The position numbers and the translations under genes were made by a program. Below the pieces are notes generated by a model. The model made no database searches, was not told the DNA's origin, and was given only the letters and a program-made list of their open reading frames with translations. Positions 1 to 7,536 of a stretch of DNA of 64,000 nt are shown here, in pieces. Every line of letters begins with the position of its first letter. The stretch's first letter is position 1. This stretch comes from Goekera deserti (GTDB lineage Bacteria > Actinomycetota > Actinomycetes > Mycobacteriales > Geodermatophilaceae). The DNA lies in contig NZ_JAAGWK010000022.1 of the NCBI RefSeq assembly GCF_010685995.1, positions 115,304 to 179,303 on the forward strand, in the 5' to 3' direction.

Positions 1-104
1 CAACGGGACCGCGCGCAGGGGGTTCCGCTGTGTCGCTCTTACTGTAGTCTGCCACCAGAAACACAGGTGATGCAGCCCACAGGGGCGCCAACCGGGAGGT
101 GCTC

Positions 105-1124
105 GTGGAACCAGTCGGGGCCGTCGCGACCAGGACCGACCGTGCGCCGTCCGTGGAGGGTCTCGACGCGGCGTCGCTGCTCGACCTGCACCGGCGGATG
201 GTGCGCATCCGGGTCTTCGAGACCGAGGCCGGCCGGCTGATGGAGAGCGGCGACCTGCCCGGCTTCCTGCACCTGTACGTGGGGCAGGAGGCGGTCGCGG
301 CCGGCGCGCTGGCCACCCTCACCGACGCCGACCAGATCACCTCCACCCACCGCGGGCACGGGCACGCGGTCGCCAAGGGCGCCGGCTTCCGGAAGATGTT
401 CGCCGAGCTGTTCGGCCGGGTCGACGGCTACTGCCACGGCCGGGGCGGCAGCATGCACATCAACGACCTGTCGATCGGCATGCTCGGCGCCAACGGCATC
501 GTCGGCGCCGGGCTGCCCATCGCGGTGGGCGCCGCCTTCGCCGCCCGCTACCGCGGCGACGGCTCGATCGCGATGACCTTCTTCGGCGACGGAGCCAGCA
601 ACATCGGCGCCTTCCACGAGGCCGCCAACATGGCCGCCGTCCTGCAGCTGCCGGTCGTCTTCGTCTGCGAGAACAACGGCTACGCCGAGTTCACCGCCCA
701 GGCGCGGCACATGCGCCTGGACGACGTCGCCGACCGCGCGGCCGCCTACGGCATGCCCAGCGAGGTGTGCGACGGGATGGACGCCGTGGCCGTGCGGCAG
801 GCGTGCCGGCGCGCGGTCGACCGGGCCCGGGCGGGGGAGGGGCCGTCGCTGGTGGAGGCGAAGACCTACCGGTACTACGACCACCAGGGCGTGAAGGGTC
901 TCCGCAAGCCCTACCGCACCCAGGAGGAGATCGACGCCTGGAAGGCGCGCGACGCCATCGAGCTGCTCGAGGCCCGGGCCGCCGCGGACGGCGTCGTCGA
1001 CGCGGCGGAGTTCGCGCGCGTGTGGGAGGAGACCCGGGCCGACGCCGTGGACGCCATCGCCTTCGCCCGGGCCAGCCCGCTGCCCGACCCGGCGACGCTC
1101 ACCCGCGACGTCTACACCGACTGA
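105..1124 (+). CDS. 2-oxoacid dehydrogenase E1 component, alpha subunit
   Basis: This is the thiamine diphosphate-dependent E1 alpha subunit of a pyruvate/acetoin/branched-chain 2-oxoacid dehydrogenase complex, which decarboxylates the oxoacid and passes the acyl group to lipoyl-E2. The ThDP/Mg motif starts with GDG at residues 161-163 and ends with the NN pair at 190-191. The HGRGGSMH segment near 111-118 is typical of the family, as is the length of 339 aa. I chose the GTG at 105 because GGGAGG (94-99) lies five bases upstream; another GTG at 99 overlaps that site. The gene heads a run with E1 beta and E2. The exact substrate (pyruvate, acetoin or a branched-chain oxoacid) cannot be read from the sequence, and no E3 gene is present nearby. 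Confidence 0.9.
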   Translation: MEPVGAVATRTDRAPSVEGLDAASLLDLHRRMVRIRVFETEAGRLMESGDLPGFLHLYVGQEAVAAGALATLTDADQITSTHRGHGHAVAKGAGFRKMFAELFGRVDGYCHGRGGSMHINDLSIGMLGANGIVGAGLPIAVGAAFAARYRGDGSIAMTFFGDGASNIGAFHEAANMAAVLQLPVVFVCENNGYAEFTAQARHMRLDDVADRAAAYGMPSEVCDGMDAVAVRQACRRAVDRARAGEGPSLVEAKTYRYYDHQGVKGLRKPYRTQEEIDAWKARDAIELLEARAAADGVVDAAEFARVWEETRADAVDAIAFARASPLPDPATLTRDVYTD

Positions 1125-1139
1125 GTCGAGAGGACCGGC

Positions 1140-2126
1140 ATGGCCGTGCGCGAGCTGACCTACGTGAAGGCCTACACCGAGGCCCTGCACCAGCTCATGG
1201 GGGCCGACGACGACGTCTTCGTCGTCGGGGAGGACGTGGCCGGCTACGGCGGGGTCTTCCACATGTACGACGGGCTGCTGGCCGCCTACGGCGAGCGGCG
1301 GATGATCGACACCCCGATCTCCGAGACCGCGATCGTGGGGCTCGGGGTCGGTGCCGCGGCCCGCGGGCTGCGCCCGGTCGTGGACATCATGTTCATGGAC
1401 TTCCTCGCCGTCTGCCTGGACCAGCTGGTCAACCAGGCGGCCAAGATGAAGTTCATGTTCGGCGGTGAGGTGCGGGTGCCCATGGTGCTCACCGTGGCCG
1501 CCGGCGCGGGCCTGTCCGCCGGGGCCCAGCACAGCCAGAGCCTGGAGGCGTGGCTGGCGCACACCCCGGGTCTGAAGGTGGCCATGCCGTCCTCGGCGCA
1601 CGACGTCAAGGGCCTGATGGTCACCGCGGTCCGGGACGACAACCCGGTCGTGATGATGCTCAACAAGAAGCTGCTCGGCGCGAAGGGCGCGGTGCCCGAA
1701 GAGCTGTACGAGGTGCCGTTCGGGCAGGCGGCGGTGCTGCGCGAGGGCACCGACGTCACCGTGGTGGCGCTGGGCCGGATGGTCGTGGAGGCCACCGCCG
1801 CGGCCGGGACGCTGGCCGCCGAGGGCATCTCGGTGGAGGTGGTCGACCCGCGCACCGTGCAGCCGCTGGACACCGCGACCATCGCCGAGTCCGCCCGCCG
1901 CACGCACCGGGTGGTCGTCGTGCACGAGGCGGTGACCTTCGGCGGGCTGGGCGCGGAGATCGCCGCGCAGGTCACCGACGCCGCCTTCGACCACCTGGAC
2001 GCACCCGTCCTGCGGGTCGGGGCGCCGTTCGCGCCGGTGCCGTTCAGCCCGGCGCTGGAGAACGCCTACCTGCCCGACCGCACGCGGATCGCCGAGGCGT
2101 GCCGGCAGATCACGAAGCGGAGCTGA
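1140..2126 (+). CDS. 2-oxoacid dehydrogenase E1 component, beta subunit
   Basis: This is the E1 beta subunit (328 aa), partner of the upstream E1 alpha in an alpha2beta2 ThDP enzyme. The N-terminal pyrimidine-binding region is recognisable from FVVGEDVAGYGGVF (residues 27-40) and the ISETAIVGLGVGAA block. The C-terminal transketolase-like domain contains VEVVDPRTVQPLD, the usual signature. The ATG is preceded by GAGAGGA and lies 15 nt after the E1 alpha stop, which suggests co-transcription and stoichiometric expression. The length is typical of the family. Substrate specificity remains open for the same reason as for the alpha subunit. Confidence 0.92.
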   Translation: MAVRELTYVKAYTEALHQLMGADDDVFVVGEDVAGYGGVFHMYDGLLAAYGERRMIDTPISETAIVGLGVGAAARGLRPVVDIMFMDFLAVCLDQLVNQAAKMKFMFGGEVRVPMVLTVAAGAGLSAGAQHSQSLEAWLAHTPGLKVAMPSSAHDVKGLMVTAVRDDNPVVMMLNKKLLGAKGAVPEELYEVPFGQAAVLREGTDVTVVALGRMVVEATAAAGTLAAEGISVEVVDPRTVQPLDTATIAESARRTHRVVVVHEAVTFGGLGAEIAAQVTDAAFDHLDAPVLRVGAPFAPVPFSPALENAYLPDRTRIAEACRQITKRS

Positions 2127-2129
2127 GCC

Positions 2130-3542
2130 GTGGCCCAGCAGGTCCTGCTGCCCAAGCTGGGGCTGACGATGGAGGAGGGCACCATCGTCGAGTGGGTGGC
2201 CCGCCCCGGCGACCAGGTGCGCACCGGCGACGTGCTGCTGCGCCTGGGCACCGACAAGGTCGACGCCGACGTGGAGGCCGAGGGGGAGGGCCGCTTCCAG
2301 CCGGTGGTCGACGAGGGCGCGACCCTGGCGCCCGGGGCGCTGATCGCCTGGCTGCTCGACGGCGACGAGCAGCCGCCCGGCGCCGCGCCCGCCCCGGCCG
2401 CCGGGCGGGCCCCCGAGCCGGTCCCTGAGCCGATCCTCGCGTCCGGCGCGGTCGCACCCGGCCGGCCGGAGCCCGGTGGGCGGCTGCTCGCCTCGCCGAA
2501 CGCGCGCCGGGTCGCCGCCGAGCTGGGCGTCGACCTGACCACGCTGCGCGGCACCGGGCCGGGCGGGCGGATCGTGTCCGAGGACGTCGCAGACGCCGTC
2601 GTCGCGGCCCGCGTGCCCGCACCGACCGCGGACCGCCCCTCCCCGCGGCCGGTCGACGGCGGCGGGGTGGGCTCCCCGCTGGTGCGCCGGCACGCCGCGA
2701 GCTCCGGGGTGGACCTGGGCTCGGTGCGCGGCTCCGGGCTGGGCGGGCGGATCCGCCGGGCCGACGTGCTGGCCGCCGCGGGCCCCCCGCCGGCAGCGCC
2801 GGTACCGGCCCCCGAGGCGCCCCCCGCGCAGCCGGCCGCAGGGCCCGTGCCCGGCACGGTGCTGCCGCTGACCGGGATGCGTGGCGCGATCGCCCGCAGC
2901 ATGCACGCCAGCCTGCAGGAGATGGCCCAGCTGACCCTGGGCCACGAGGCCGACGTCGGTGGCCTGCTGGCGCTGCGCGAGCAGCTCACCCGCGAGTGGG
3001 ACGGCACCGGGCTGCGGGTGCCGACGGTCACCGACTTCGTCGTCCGGGCGGCCGCGCAGGCGCTGCCCGAGCACCCGGTGCTCAACGCGAGCGTGCGCGC
3101 GGACGGGATCCACCTGCACGAGCAGGTGCACGTGGGGATCGCCGTGGCCGTGCCCGGCGGGCTGCTCGTCCCGGTGCTGCGCGACGCCGACCGGCGCGGG
3201 ATGGTCGACCTCGCCGGGCAGACCCGGGAGCTGGCCGTGGCCGCCCGGGCGGGCCGGCTGACGGCGGCGCAGCTGGAGGGCGCCACCTTCGTCGTCACGT
3301 CGCTGGGCTCCTACGGCGTGGACTTCTTCACCCCGGTGGTCAACCCGGGCACCACCGGCATCCTCGGCGTCGGCCGGGTCCGGGACGGCGTCCGGTGGGA
3401 GGGGGAGGTGCCGCGCCGCACGTCGGTGCTGACCCTGAGCCTGTCCTTCGACCACCGGGCCGTGGACGGCGCGCCGGCCGCGGAGTTCCTGCGCACGGTC
3501 AGCGGCCTGCTCGCCCGCCCGCACCTGCTGCTGGCCGGCTGA
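2130..3542 (+). CDS. dihydrolipoamide acyltransferase (E2) with two subunit-binding domains
   Basis: This is the E2 core, which accepts the acyl group on a lipoyl-lysine and transfers it to CoA. The lipoyl domain occupies about residues 1-75, with the modified lysine in GTDKVDADV (K43). Two peripheral-subunit-binding modules follow, at about 118-158 (ASPNARRVAAELGVDL, GTGPGGRI) and 181-217 (SPLVRRHAASSGVDL, GSGLGGRI), separated by Pro/Ala-rich linkers. The catalytic domain (about 245-470) ends with the active-site HRAVDG (H442). The GTG start at 2130 lies 3 nt after the E1 beta stop. Most E2 proteins have a single subunit-binding domain, so the duplication is unusual. No E3 gene is visible, so E3 is probably supplied from elsewhere. 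Confidence 0.92.
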   Translation: MAQQVLLPKLGLTMEEGTIVEWVARPGDQVRTGDVLLRLGTDKVDADVEAEGEGRFQPVVDEGATLAPGALIAWLLDGDEQPPGAAPAPAAGRAPEPVPEPILASGAVAPGRPEPGGRLLASPNARRVAAELGVDLTTLRGTGPGGRIVSEDVADAVVAARVPAPTADRPSPRPVDGGGVGSPLVRRHAASSGVDLGSVRGSGLGGRIRRADVLAAAGPPPAAPVPAPEAPPAQPAAGPVPGTVLPLTGMRGAIARSMHASLQEMAQLTLGHEADVGGLLALREQLTREWDGTGLRVPTVTDFVVRAAAQALPEHPVLNASVRADGIHLHEQVHVGIAVAVPGGLLVPVLRDADRRGMVDLAGQTRELAVAARAGRLTAAQLEGATFVVTSLGSYGVDFFTPVVNPGTTGILGVGRVRDGVRWEGEVPRRTSVLTLSLSFDHRAVDGAPAAEFLRTVSGLLARPHLLLAG

Positions 3543-3544
3543 CC

Positions 3545-3958
3545 GTGACCACCACACCGCTGGAGCCGGCCCTGTTCGCCTCGCTCGACCCGCCGCGGCT
3601 GGCCGGCAGCCGGTGCGCCGACTGCGGCACGGTCACCTTCCCGGCCGCCACCTCCTGCCCGCGGTGCACCGGGCAGCAGGTGCTGGCCCACGTGCTGCCC
3701 GACCGGGGCACGGTGTGGAGCTGGACGGTGCAGCGCTTCTGCCCCAAGCCGCCCTACCTGCCGCCGGACGGCGGCTTCCGCCCGTTCGCGGTCGGCTACG
3801 TCGACCTGGGCGAGGTGCTCGTGGAGGCGCGCCTGGTCGCCGAGCCGGAGCAGCTGAGCATCGGCGCGCCCGTGCGGCTGGTGCTGGAACCCGCCGTCGG
3901 CGTCGACGGCGCCCCCGCCGTGGGGCACGCCTTCGCACCCGTGGCGGAGGGGGCATGA
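3545..3958 (+). CDS. DUF35 zinc-ribbon/OB-fold acyl-CoA-associated protein
   Basis: This 137-aa protein has a rubredoxin-like zinc ribbon (CADCGTVTFP and CPRC, about residues 20-40) followed by an OB-fold, the DUF35 architecture. DUF35 proteins are usually encoded next to a thiolase/lipid-transfer protein and form a complex with it. That is the arrangement here: the next gene overlaps by 4 nt (ATGA). The GTG start is 3 nt after the E2 stop. By analogy with the Ltp2-ChsH2 steroid side-chain aldolase, the pair could be a retro-aldolase or a non-classical thiolase acting on acyl-CoA thioesters. The domain assignment is firm, the reaction is not. Confidence 0.85.
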   Translation: MTTTPLEPALFASLDPPRLAGSRCADCGTVTFPAATSCPRCTGQQVLAHVLPDRGTVWSWTVQRFCPKPPYLPPDGGFRPFAVGYVDLGEVLVEARLVAEPEQLSIGAPVRLVLEPAVGVDGAPAVGHAFAPVAEGA

Positions 3959-5115
3959 GGGCCGACGACGTCGCCGTCGTCGGCGGGGGGCTGCACGCCT
4001 TCGGCCGGCACGAGGGCCGCACCGGGCTGGACATGGCCGAGGTCGCGGTGCGCGCCGCCCTCGACGACGCCGGGGTGCGCTGGGCCGACGTCGACCTCGC
4101 CGTCGGCGGCAGCAACGTCTCGGGCAAGCCCGACTCGCTGGTCGCCCGGCTCGGGCTCACCGGCCTGCCGTTCACCACGGTGCGCAACGGGTGCGCCACC
4201 GGCGGGGTGGCGCTGGCCACGGCGGTGAGCGCGCTGCAGTCGCGGCGCGCCGAGCTGGTGGTCGTGCTCGGCTTCGACGCCCACGAGCGCGGCGCCTTCG
4301 CCGCCGACCCGGCCGCCTACGGCCTCGGCGAGTGGTACGCGAGCAGCGGGCTGATGGTCACCACCCAGTACTTCGCGATGCGCACGCGGCGCTACCAGCA
4401 CGAGCACGGGGTCTCCGACCTGGCGCTGGCCCGGATCGCCTCCCGGGCGTTCCGCAACGGCGCCGCCCACCCCACGGCGTGGCGGCGCACCCCGTGGACG
4501 GAGGAGGAGGTGCTGGCCTCCGCGCCGGTGAACGACCCGCTGACCACGTACATGTTCTGCCAGCCCAGCCAGGGTGCCGTGGCGCTGGTCCTGGCCCGCG
4601 GTGACCGGGCCGCCGACCTGTGCCCGCGGCCCGTCCGGCTGGCCTCGGTGACCCAGCGGACCCGCCGCTTCGGCTCCTTCGAGGTCTTCTCCCCGGGGCT
4701 GGCACCCGACCCGTGGCACAGCCCGAGCGTCGACGCCGCTGCGGCGGCCTTCGCCGAGGCCGGCGTCGCACCCGCCGACGTGCAGGTCGCGCAGGTGCAG
4801 GACACCGACAGCGGCTCGGAGCTCGTGCACCTGGCCGAGACCGGGCTGTGCGCGCACGGGGCGCAGGAGCAGCTGCTCGCCGACGGCGCCACCGACGTCG
4901 ACGGGGTGCTGCCGGTGAACACCGACGGCGGGTGCCTGGCCAACGGGGAGCCGGTCGGGGCCTCGGGGCTGCGGCAGGTGCACGAGGTGGTCCGGCAGCT
5001 GCAGGGCCGGGCCGCGGGGGCGCAGGTGCCCGGCGGCCCGCGCGTCGGCTTCACCCACGTGTACGGCGCCCCCGGCATCTCGGCCTGCGCCGTGCTGACG
5101 GCGGACGCTCCGTGA
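3955..5115 (+). CDS. thiolase-fold protein (lipid-transfer protein / SCP2-thiolase type)
   Basis: This 386-aa thiolase-superfamily protein has the acyl-accepting-cysteine segment RNGCATGG (C80) and the C-terminal HVYGAPGISA glycine loop. Where classical thiolases have NGHPxGASG, this protein reads NGEPVGASG, so the catalytic histidine is replaced by glutamate. That change is common in the lipid-transfer-protein branch, including aldolases such as Ltp2. The ATG overlaps the DUF35 stop by 4 nt and the next acyl-CoA dehydrogenase overlaps this gene by 4 nt, so all three are probably made together. A role in side-chain removal or beta-oxidation of an acyl-CoA is likely. Thiolase versus aldolase activity cannot be decided from sequence. 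Confidence 0.82.
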   Translation: MRADDVAVVGGGLHAFGRHEGRTGLDMAEVAVRAALDDAGVRWADVDLAVGGSNVSGKPDSLVARLGLTGLPFTTVRNGCATGGVALATAVSALQSRRAELVVVLGFDAHERGAFAADPAAYGLGEWYASSGLMVTTQYFAMRTRRYQHEHGVSDLALARIASRAFRNGAAHPTAWRRTPWTEEEVLASAPVNDPLTTYMFCQPSQGAVALVLARGDRAADLCPRPVRLASVTQRTRRFGSFEVFSPGLAPDPWHSPSVDAAAAAFAEAGVAPADVQVAQVQDTDSGSELVHLAETGLCAHGAQEQLLADGATDVDGVLPVNTDGGCLANGEPVGASGLRQVHEVVRQLQGRAAGAQVPGGPRVGFTHVYGAPGISACAVLTADAP

Positions 5116-6350
5116 GCGCGCCGGACCTGGCTGCCTGGCGGGCGGAGGTGCGCGCCTGGCTGGCCGCGACGGTGCCCCCGCGCGACCCGGCGGCCGCGCA
5201 GGGCCCGCCGGACCTCGCGGTGTTCCGCAACGTGTCCGACGAGCAGGAGCGGCAGCTGCTGGACGCCGTCCGCGCCTACCGGCGGGCCCGCTACGACGCC
5301 GGCTACGGCGCCCTCACGCTGCCCGTCGAGCAGGGCGGGGCGGGTCTGCCGGCGTCCTTCGCGATGGCCATGGCGCAGGAGGAGGCGGCCGTCGCCGTGC
5401 CGCCGTCCACCGAGCTGATCAGCGTCACCACCGGTCTGGTGGGGCCCGCGGTGGCGATGTTCGGCACCGCGGAGCAGCGCCGCACCCACGCCGAGCGGTT
5501 CCTGCGCACCGACCTGCTGGCCTGCCAGCTGTTCAGCGAGCCGGGCGCCGGCTCCGACCTGGCCGCGCTGGCCTGCCGTGCCGTCGCCGACGGCGAGGAG
5601 TGGGTGGTCGACGGGCAGAAGGTGTGGACCTCCGGGGCCCGGCACGCCGACCACGGGCTGCTGCTGGCCCGCACCGACCCCGACGTGCCCAAGCACCGGG
5701 GCATCACCGCGTTCCTGCTGCCGATGGACAGCCCCGGCGTCGACGTCCGCCCGATCCGGCAGATGAGCGGCGGGTCCTCGTTCAACGAGGTGTTCCTGTC
5801 CGGCGTGCGCATCCCGGACGCGCTGCGGATCGGCGGGGTGGGCGAGGGCTGGCGGGTGGCGACGGCGACGCTGGCCTTCGAGCGGACCGCGTCCGGCTCG
5901 GGCACCCGGCGCAAGGGCGGCACCGTGGACGACGTCCTCACCGTGGCCCGGGCCACCGGCGCCGCCGCCGACCCGGTCACCCGGCAGGCGCTGGCCGACC
6001 TCTACGTGCGCACCGCGCTGCGGGTGGCGACGGCGCAGCGGGTGGCCCGGGCCGCGGCCGCCGGCGTCTCGCCCGGGCCGGGCGCCTCGATCGGCAAGCT
6101 GCTGGCCTCGGACCTGCTCGTGCGCACCGGGGAGCTCGCCGCGGACCTGCTCGGCCCGCAGGTCACCGCGGACACCGGCGTGCCCGGCACCTTCGGCTGG
6201 ACCGAGCACCTGCTCGGCGCACCCGGCTACCGGCTGGCCGGCGGCACCGACCAGGTCCAGCGGACGATCATCGCCGAGCGGGTCCTGGGCCTGCCCGCCG
6301 AGCCGCGGGTGGACCGCGACCGGCCCTGGTCGGCCTCCGACCGAGGCTGA
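5112..6350 (+). CDS. acyl-CoA dehydrogenase
   Basis: This 412-aa FAD-dependent acyl-CoA dehydrogenase introduces the alpha,beta double bond into an acyl-CoA. The flavin/substrate signatures are CQLFSEPGAGSDLA in the middle domain, DGQKVWTSGARHAD, and the C-terminal GGTDQVQRTIIAERVLGLP. The protein is of the FadE type found in heteromeric actinobacterial dehydrogenases, where two different subunits pair. The convergent dehydrogenase at 6448-7536 is one candidate partner. The GTG overlaps the thiolase stop by 4 nt. It closes the rightward run and is followed by a short 25-bp tandem repeat. Confidence 0.9.
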   Translation: MSAPDLAAWRAEVRAWLAATVPPRDPAAAQGPPDLAVFRNVSDEQERQLLDAVRAYRRARYDAGYGALTLPVEQGGAGLPASFAMAMAQEEAAVAVPPSTELISVTTGLVGPAVAMFGTAEQRRTHAERFLRTDLLACQLFSEPGAGSDLAALACRAVADGEEWVVDGQKVWTSGARHADHGLLLARTDPDVPKHRGITAFLLPMDSPGVDVRPIRQMSGGSSFNEVFLSGVRIPDALRIGGVGEGWRVATATLAFERTASGSGTRRKGGTVDDVLTVARATGAAADPVTRQALADLYVRTALRVATAQRVARAAAAGVSPGPGASIGKLLASDLLVRTGELAADLLGPQVTADTGVPGTFGWTEHLLGAPGYRLAGGTDQVQRTIIAERVLGLPAEPRVDRDRPWSASDRG

Positions 6351-6361
6351 CCGGTCGGCCC

Positions 6362-6436
6362 CCGACCGCGGGTGAACCGCCGGCCTCCGACCGCGGGTGA
6401 ACCGCCGGCCTCCGACCGCGGGTGACCCGCCGGCGC
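6362..6436. repeat. three tandem 25-bp repeats between convergent genes
   Basis: Units 6362-6386 and 6387-6411 are identical and 6412-6436 differs at two bases. Each contains CCGCGGGTGAACCGCCGG. A weaker related stretch precedes them inside the end of the upstream dehydrogenase (about 6330-6360). They fill the space between two convergent stop codons. The unit is not a clear stem-loop, so a terminator role is uncertain. Confidence 0.85.
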
Positions 6437-6447
6437 CGGCCGGGTGG

Positions 6448-7536
6448 TCACCAGCCCAGCAGCTGGGCCAGCCGTTCCCGGTGGTGGGCCGCGCCGCCCA
6501 GCAGGACGGCGTCGGCGCGGGCGCGCCGGAAGTACAGGTGGGCGTCGTGCTCCCAGGTGAAACCGATCCCGCCGTGCAGCTGGACGTTCTCGGCGCTGAC
6601 GGTCCGGTAGGCCTCCGAGCACCAGGCCTGGGCGACGGCGGCCGCCTCGGCCATCGCGTCGGGCGACCCCTCGGCGTCCAGGGCGCGGGTGACCGCGGAG
6701 CGGCAGCTCTCGACCAGCACGAGCAGGTCGGCGCAGGTGTGCTTGAGCGCCTGGAAGCTGCCGATCGGCCGGCCGAACTGGCGGCGCTCCCCGAGGTACG
6801 CGACGCTCGCCTCCAGGCAGGCCGCCGCGCCGCCCAGCTGCTCGGCGGCCAGCGCCACCCCGGCCACGTCCAGCGCCGGGACGACGGCGGCACCGGCCGT
6901 CCCGCCGCTGGTCAGCCGGGTCGCCGGGGCGCCGGTGAGGGTGACGGCGGCCGACGGGCGGGACAGGTCGAGGCTGTCCAGCGGCACCGTGTCGACGCCC
7001 GGCCCGGCCTCCACGGCGTACAGGTCGACGCCCTCGGCCGAGCGGGCGGCCACCACCAGCAGCTGGGCGCCCCCCGCGCCGGGCACCACGGGCAGCACGC
7101 CGCGCACGGTGCCGCCGACAGCGGTGAGCTCGACGGCGGCCGGGTCCCAGACACCCCGGGGGCCGGTCACCCCGAGCGCGGCGACCGTGCCGTCGGCCAC
7201 CCGGGTCACCAGCGCGTCGGCGCCGGCCGCGGCGAGCACCTGACCGGCGAGCACCGTGGAGGTCAGGAACGGCACCGGGAGCAGCGCGCGGCCCAGCTCC
7301 TCGCAGACCGTGGTCAGCTCGGCCAGGCCCCCGCCCCCGCCGGCCCGCTCGGGCAGGCACAGCCCGGCCAGCCCGACCTGCCGGCCGAGGACGTCCCACA
7401 GCGCGGGGTCCCAGCCGGGGCCGCCGGCCGGCAGGGCGCGCACGGCGGCCGGGCCCCCGGCGTCCCGGCAGACCTCCCGGACGGCGTCGCGCAGGTCGGC
7501 CAGCTCGGCGGCCCGGTCGGTGTCCAGCACGGTCAC
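6448..7536 (-). CDS. acyl-CoA dehydrogenase
   Basis: This 362-aa acyl-CoA dehydrogenase of the second (FadE-like) subclass carries RRQFGRPIGSFQALKH and the C-terminal QLHGGIGFTWEHDAHLYFRR signature. The middle domain is more divergent than in the enzyme at 5112-6350, as is usual in the non-catalytic or alternative subunit of heteromeric pairs. The GTG start at 7536 overlaps the stop of the dikinase-like gene by 4 nt, so the three leftward genes form one operon. It is convergent with the other dehydrogenase, and the two may work on the same acyl-CoA. Substrate unknown. Confidence 0.88.
   Translation of the reverse strand: MTVLDTDRAAELADLRDAVREVCRDAGGPAAVRALPAGGPGWDPALWDVLGRQVGLAGLCLPERAGGGGGLAELTTVCEELGRALLPVPFLTSTVLAGQVLAAAGADALVTRVADGTVAALGVTGPRGVWDPAAVELTAVGGTVRGVLPVVPGAGGAQLLVVAARSAEGVDLYAVEAGPGVDTVPLDSLDLSRPSAAVTLTGAPATRLTSGGTAGAAVVPALDVAGVALAAEQLGGAAACLEASVAYLGERRQFGRPIGSFQALKHTCADLLVLVESCRSAVTRALDAEGSPDAMAEAAAVAQAWCSEAYRTVSAENVQLHGGIGFTWEHDAHLYFRRARADAVLLGGAAHHRERLAQLLGW

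Noticed and set aside
39..3557. A very long open frame on the minus strand opposite the 2-oxoacid dehydrogenase genes
   Set aside because: The extreme GC bias keeps antisense frames open. Its translation is low-complexity (Arg, Gly, His, Ala) with no domain, while the plus strand encodes well-conserved enzymes. The same applies to other long antisense frames, for example opposite 32.9-36.9 kb.
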